Made by a program: the position numbers and the translations under genes
Origin: Verrucomicrobiota bacterium
Lineage (GTDB): Bacteria > Verrucomicrobiota > Verrucomicrobiia > Opitutales > Puniceicoccaceae
Direction: 5' to 3'
Length of the DNA: 64,000 bases
Assembly: GCA_038744685.1 (NCBI GenBank)
Contig: JBCDMB010000003.1
Span: 186,001-250,000, forward strand
The notes under the pieces: model-generated
Databases searched by the model: none
What the model was told of the DNA's origin: nothing
The model's input: the letters and a program-made list of their open reading frames with translations, nothing else
In this document: piece by piece, positions 63,559 to 64,000 of the stretch
Numbering within the stretch: position 1 is the first letter of the stretch
Layout of the letters: every line of letters begins with the position of its first letter

Positions 63559-64000
63559 ATGAACTCTGAGACTGAAATCTCTTTTTCGGCCCTTGGCCGA
63601 AGAATTGCCCAAGGAAGCGGCATTGAGGATTTGATGGAAGACCTGGGAGTCGCCCTTGCTCGCCAAGACACGGAGATGGCCATGCTTGGAGGAGGGAACC
63701 CCGCGCCAATACCGGAAGGGATCCGGCTTTGGCGGGAGCAGATGAAAGAGCTTCTCGAAAGTGACGATGGGGCTTTCGACCGAATGCTAGGGTTCTACGA
63801 TCCCCACCAGGGAAACCGGAAGTTCATCCAAACCATCGTTGACCTCTTCAATCGCGAGTACGGATGGAACCTTACTCCCGAGAATGTCTCTGTCACGAAT
63901 GGTGGACAGACAGCCTTCTTCTTTCTCTTTACCCTCCTCGGAGATTCCGAAGGAAAAATACTCTTTCCGGTGTCTCCCGAGTACATTGGCTACTCCTCGC
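63559..64000 (+). CDS. avtA: Valine-pyruvate aminotransferase (3' end beyond the window)
   Basis: The first 147 residues of a fold type I aminotransferase, from ATG 63559 (MNSETEISFSALGRR); GTG at 63544 is a possible earlier start. It contains LGGGNPAPIPEG, MLGFYDPHQGNRKFI and VSVTNGGQTAFFFLFTLL, as in AvtA. It would interconvert valine with pyruvate and alanine. The frame runs off the right edge, so the PLP lysine region is not visible. Confidence 0.85.
   Translation, partial: MNSETEISFSALGRRIAQGSGIEDLMEDLGVALARQDTEMAMLGGGNPAPIPEGIRLWREQMKELLESDDGAFDRMLGFYDPHQGNRKFIQTIVDLFNREYGWNLTPENVSVTNGGQTAFFFLFTLLGDSEGKILFPVSPEYIGYSS

Overview
The window is a gene-dense bacterial chromosome segment of roughly even GC content. 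About 60 protein genes occupy most of it, with two tRNAs and several structured spacers. The gene content suggests a Gram-negative, diderm heterotroph of the PVC group, most likely Verrucomicrobiota (class Opitutia, Puniceicoccales-like). The supporting signs are an Lpt/Mla outer-membrane system, a b558-type SdhCAB with menaquinone genes, an McsA-McsB-ClpC module in a diderm, an omega-like protein beside smpB, and several lineage-type hypothetical proteins. This placement is inference; no rRNA is present.

Layout. 1-4.6 kb (minus): clpC (cut by the left edge), mcsB, mcsA, then a class IV aminotransferase. 4.6-5.4 kb: a long spacer with repeats and a paired operator-like palindrome in front of sdhCAB (5.4-8.9 kb). 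9-10.4 kb: two hypothetical proteins (minus). 10.5-18.6 kb (plus): parA-rnc, a TolC-adaptor-MacB export operon and an MsbA-like exporter. 18.7-24.4 kb: rpoZ with a terminator, smpB, thrB, trmL, pdxH (minus), then lptC-lptA-lptB-hprK. 24.4-26.8 kb: a DnaA-box cluster that is a candidate oriC, then dnaA and a coupled small gene. 26.9-29.5 kb: tRNA-Gly, tRNA-Asp, a von Willebrand-like protein, a DUF374 acyltransferase and HPr. 29.5-31 kb (minus): dinB behind two small genes. 31-36.1 kb (plus): an AAE-family transporter followed by mlaE-mlaF-mlaD and a lipoprotein, joined by 4-base overlaps. 36.5-40.5 kb: a 1333-residue inverse-autotransporter-like surface protein. 40.5-43 kb (minus): a run of small accessory genes. 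43.1-48.5 kb: yggS, a LysR regulator, a transglutaminase, a thiamine-binding-like protein and two pilT paralogues. 48.6-53.4 kb (minus): cdsA-uppS and gltX-glnS. 53.5-54.8 kb: lexA and a PIN/Phd-type toxin-antitoxin pair. 55-59.5 kb (minus): cysK, hemB, menE, menC. 59.9-62.3 kb: trpD-glmM. 62.5-64 kb: an outer-membrane protein (minus) and avtA, cut by the right edge.

How the parts fit together. Envelope building is the dominant theme: lipopolysaccharide export (Lpt), phospholipid transport (Mla), undecaprenyl phosphate and CDP-diacylglycerol synthesis (uppS, cdsA), amino-sugar supply (glmM), tripartite efflux, type IV pilus retraction and a large surface adhesin. Respiration is served by succinate dehydrogenase plus menC/menE. 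HprK and an HPr with both phosphorylation sites indicate PTS-type regulation, although no enzyme I or sugar permease is present here.

The observations most worth a second look are the arginine-kinase module with its key residues intact and no CtsR, the candidate oriC, the inverse autotransporter with a Thr/Ser-rich insertion in its barrel, the duplicated palindrome before sdhC, a 59-base extragenic palindrome, a 40-residue ORF in front of dinB, and two spacers that read like protein without a start codon. I did not find a clear example of an entirely new multi-gene system.
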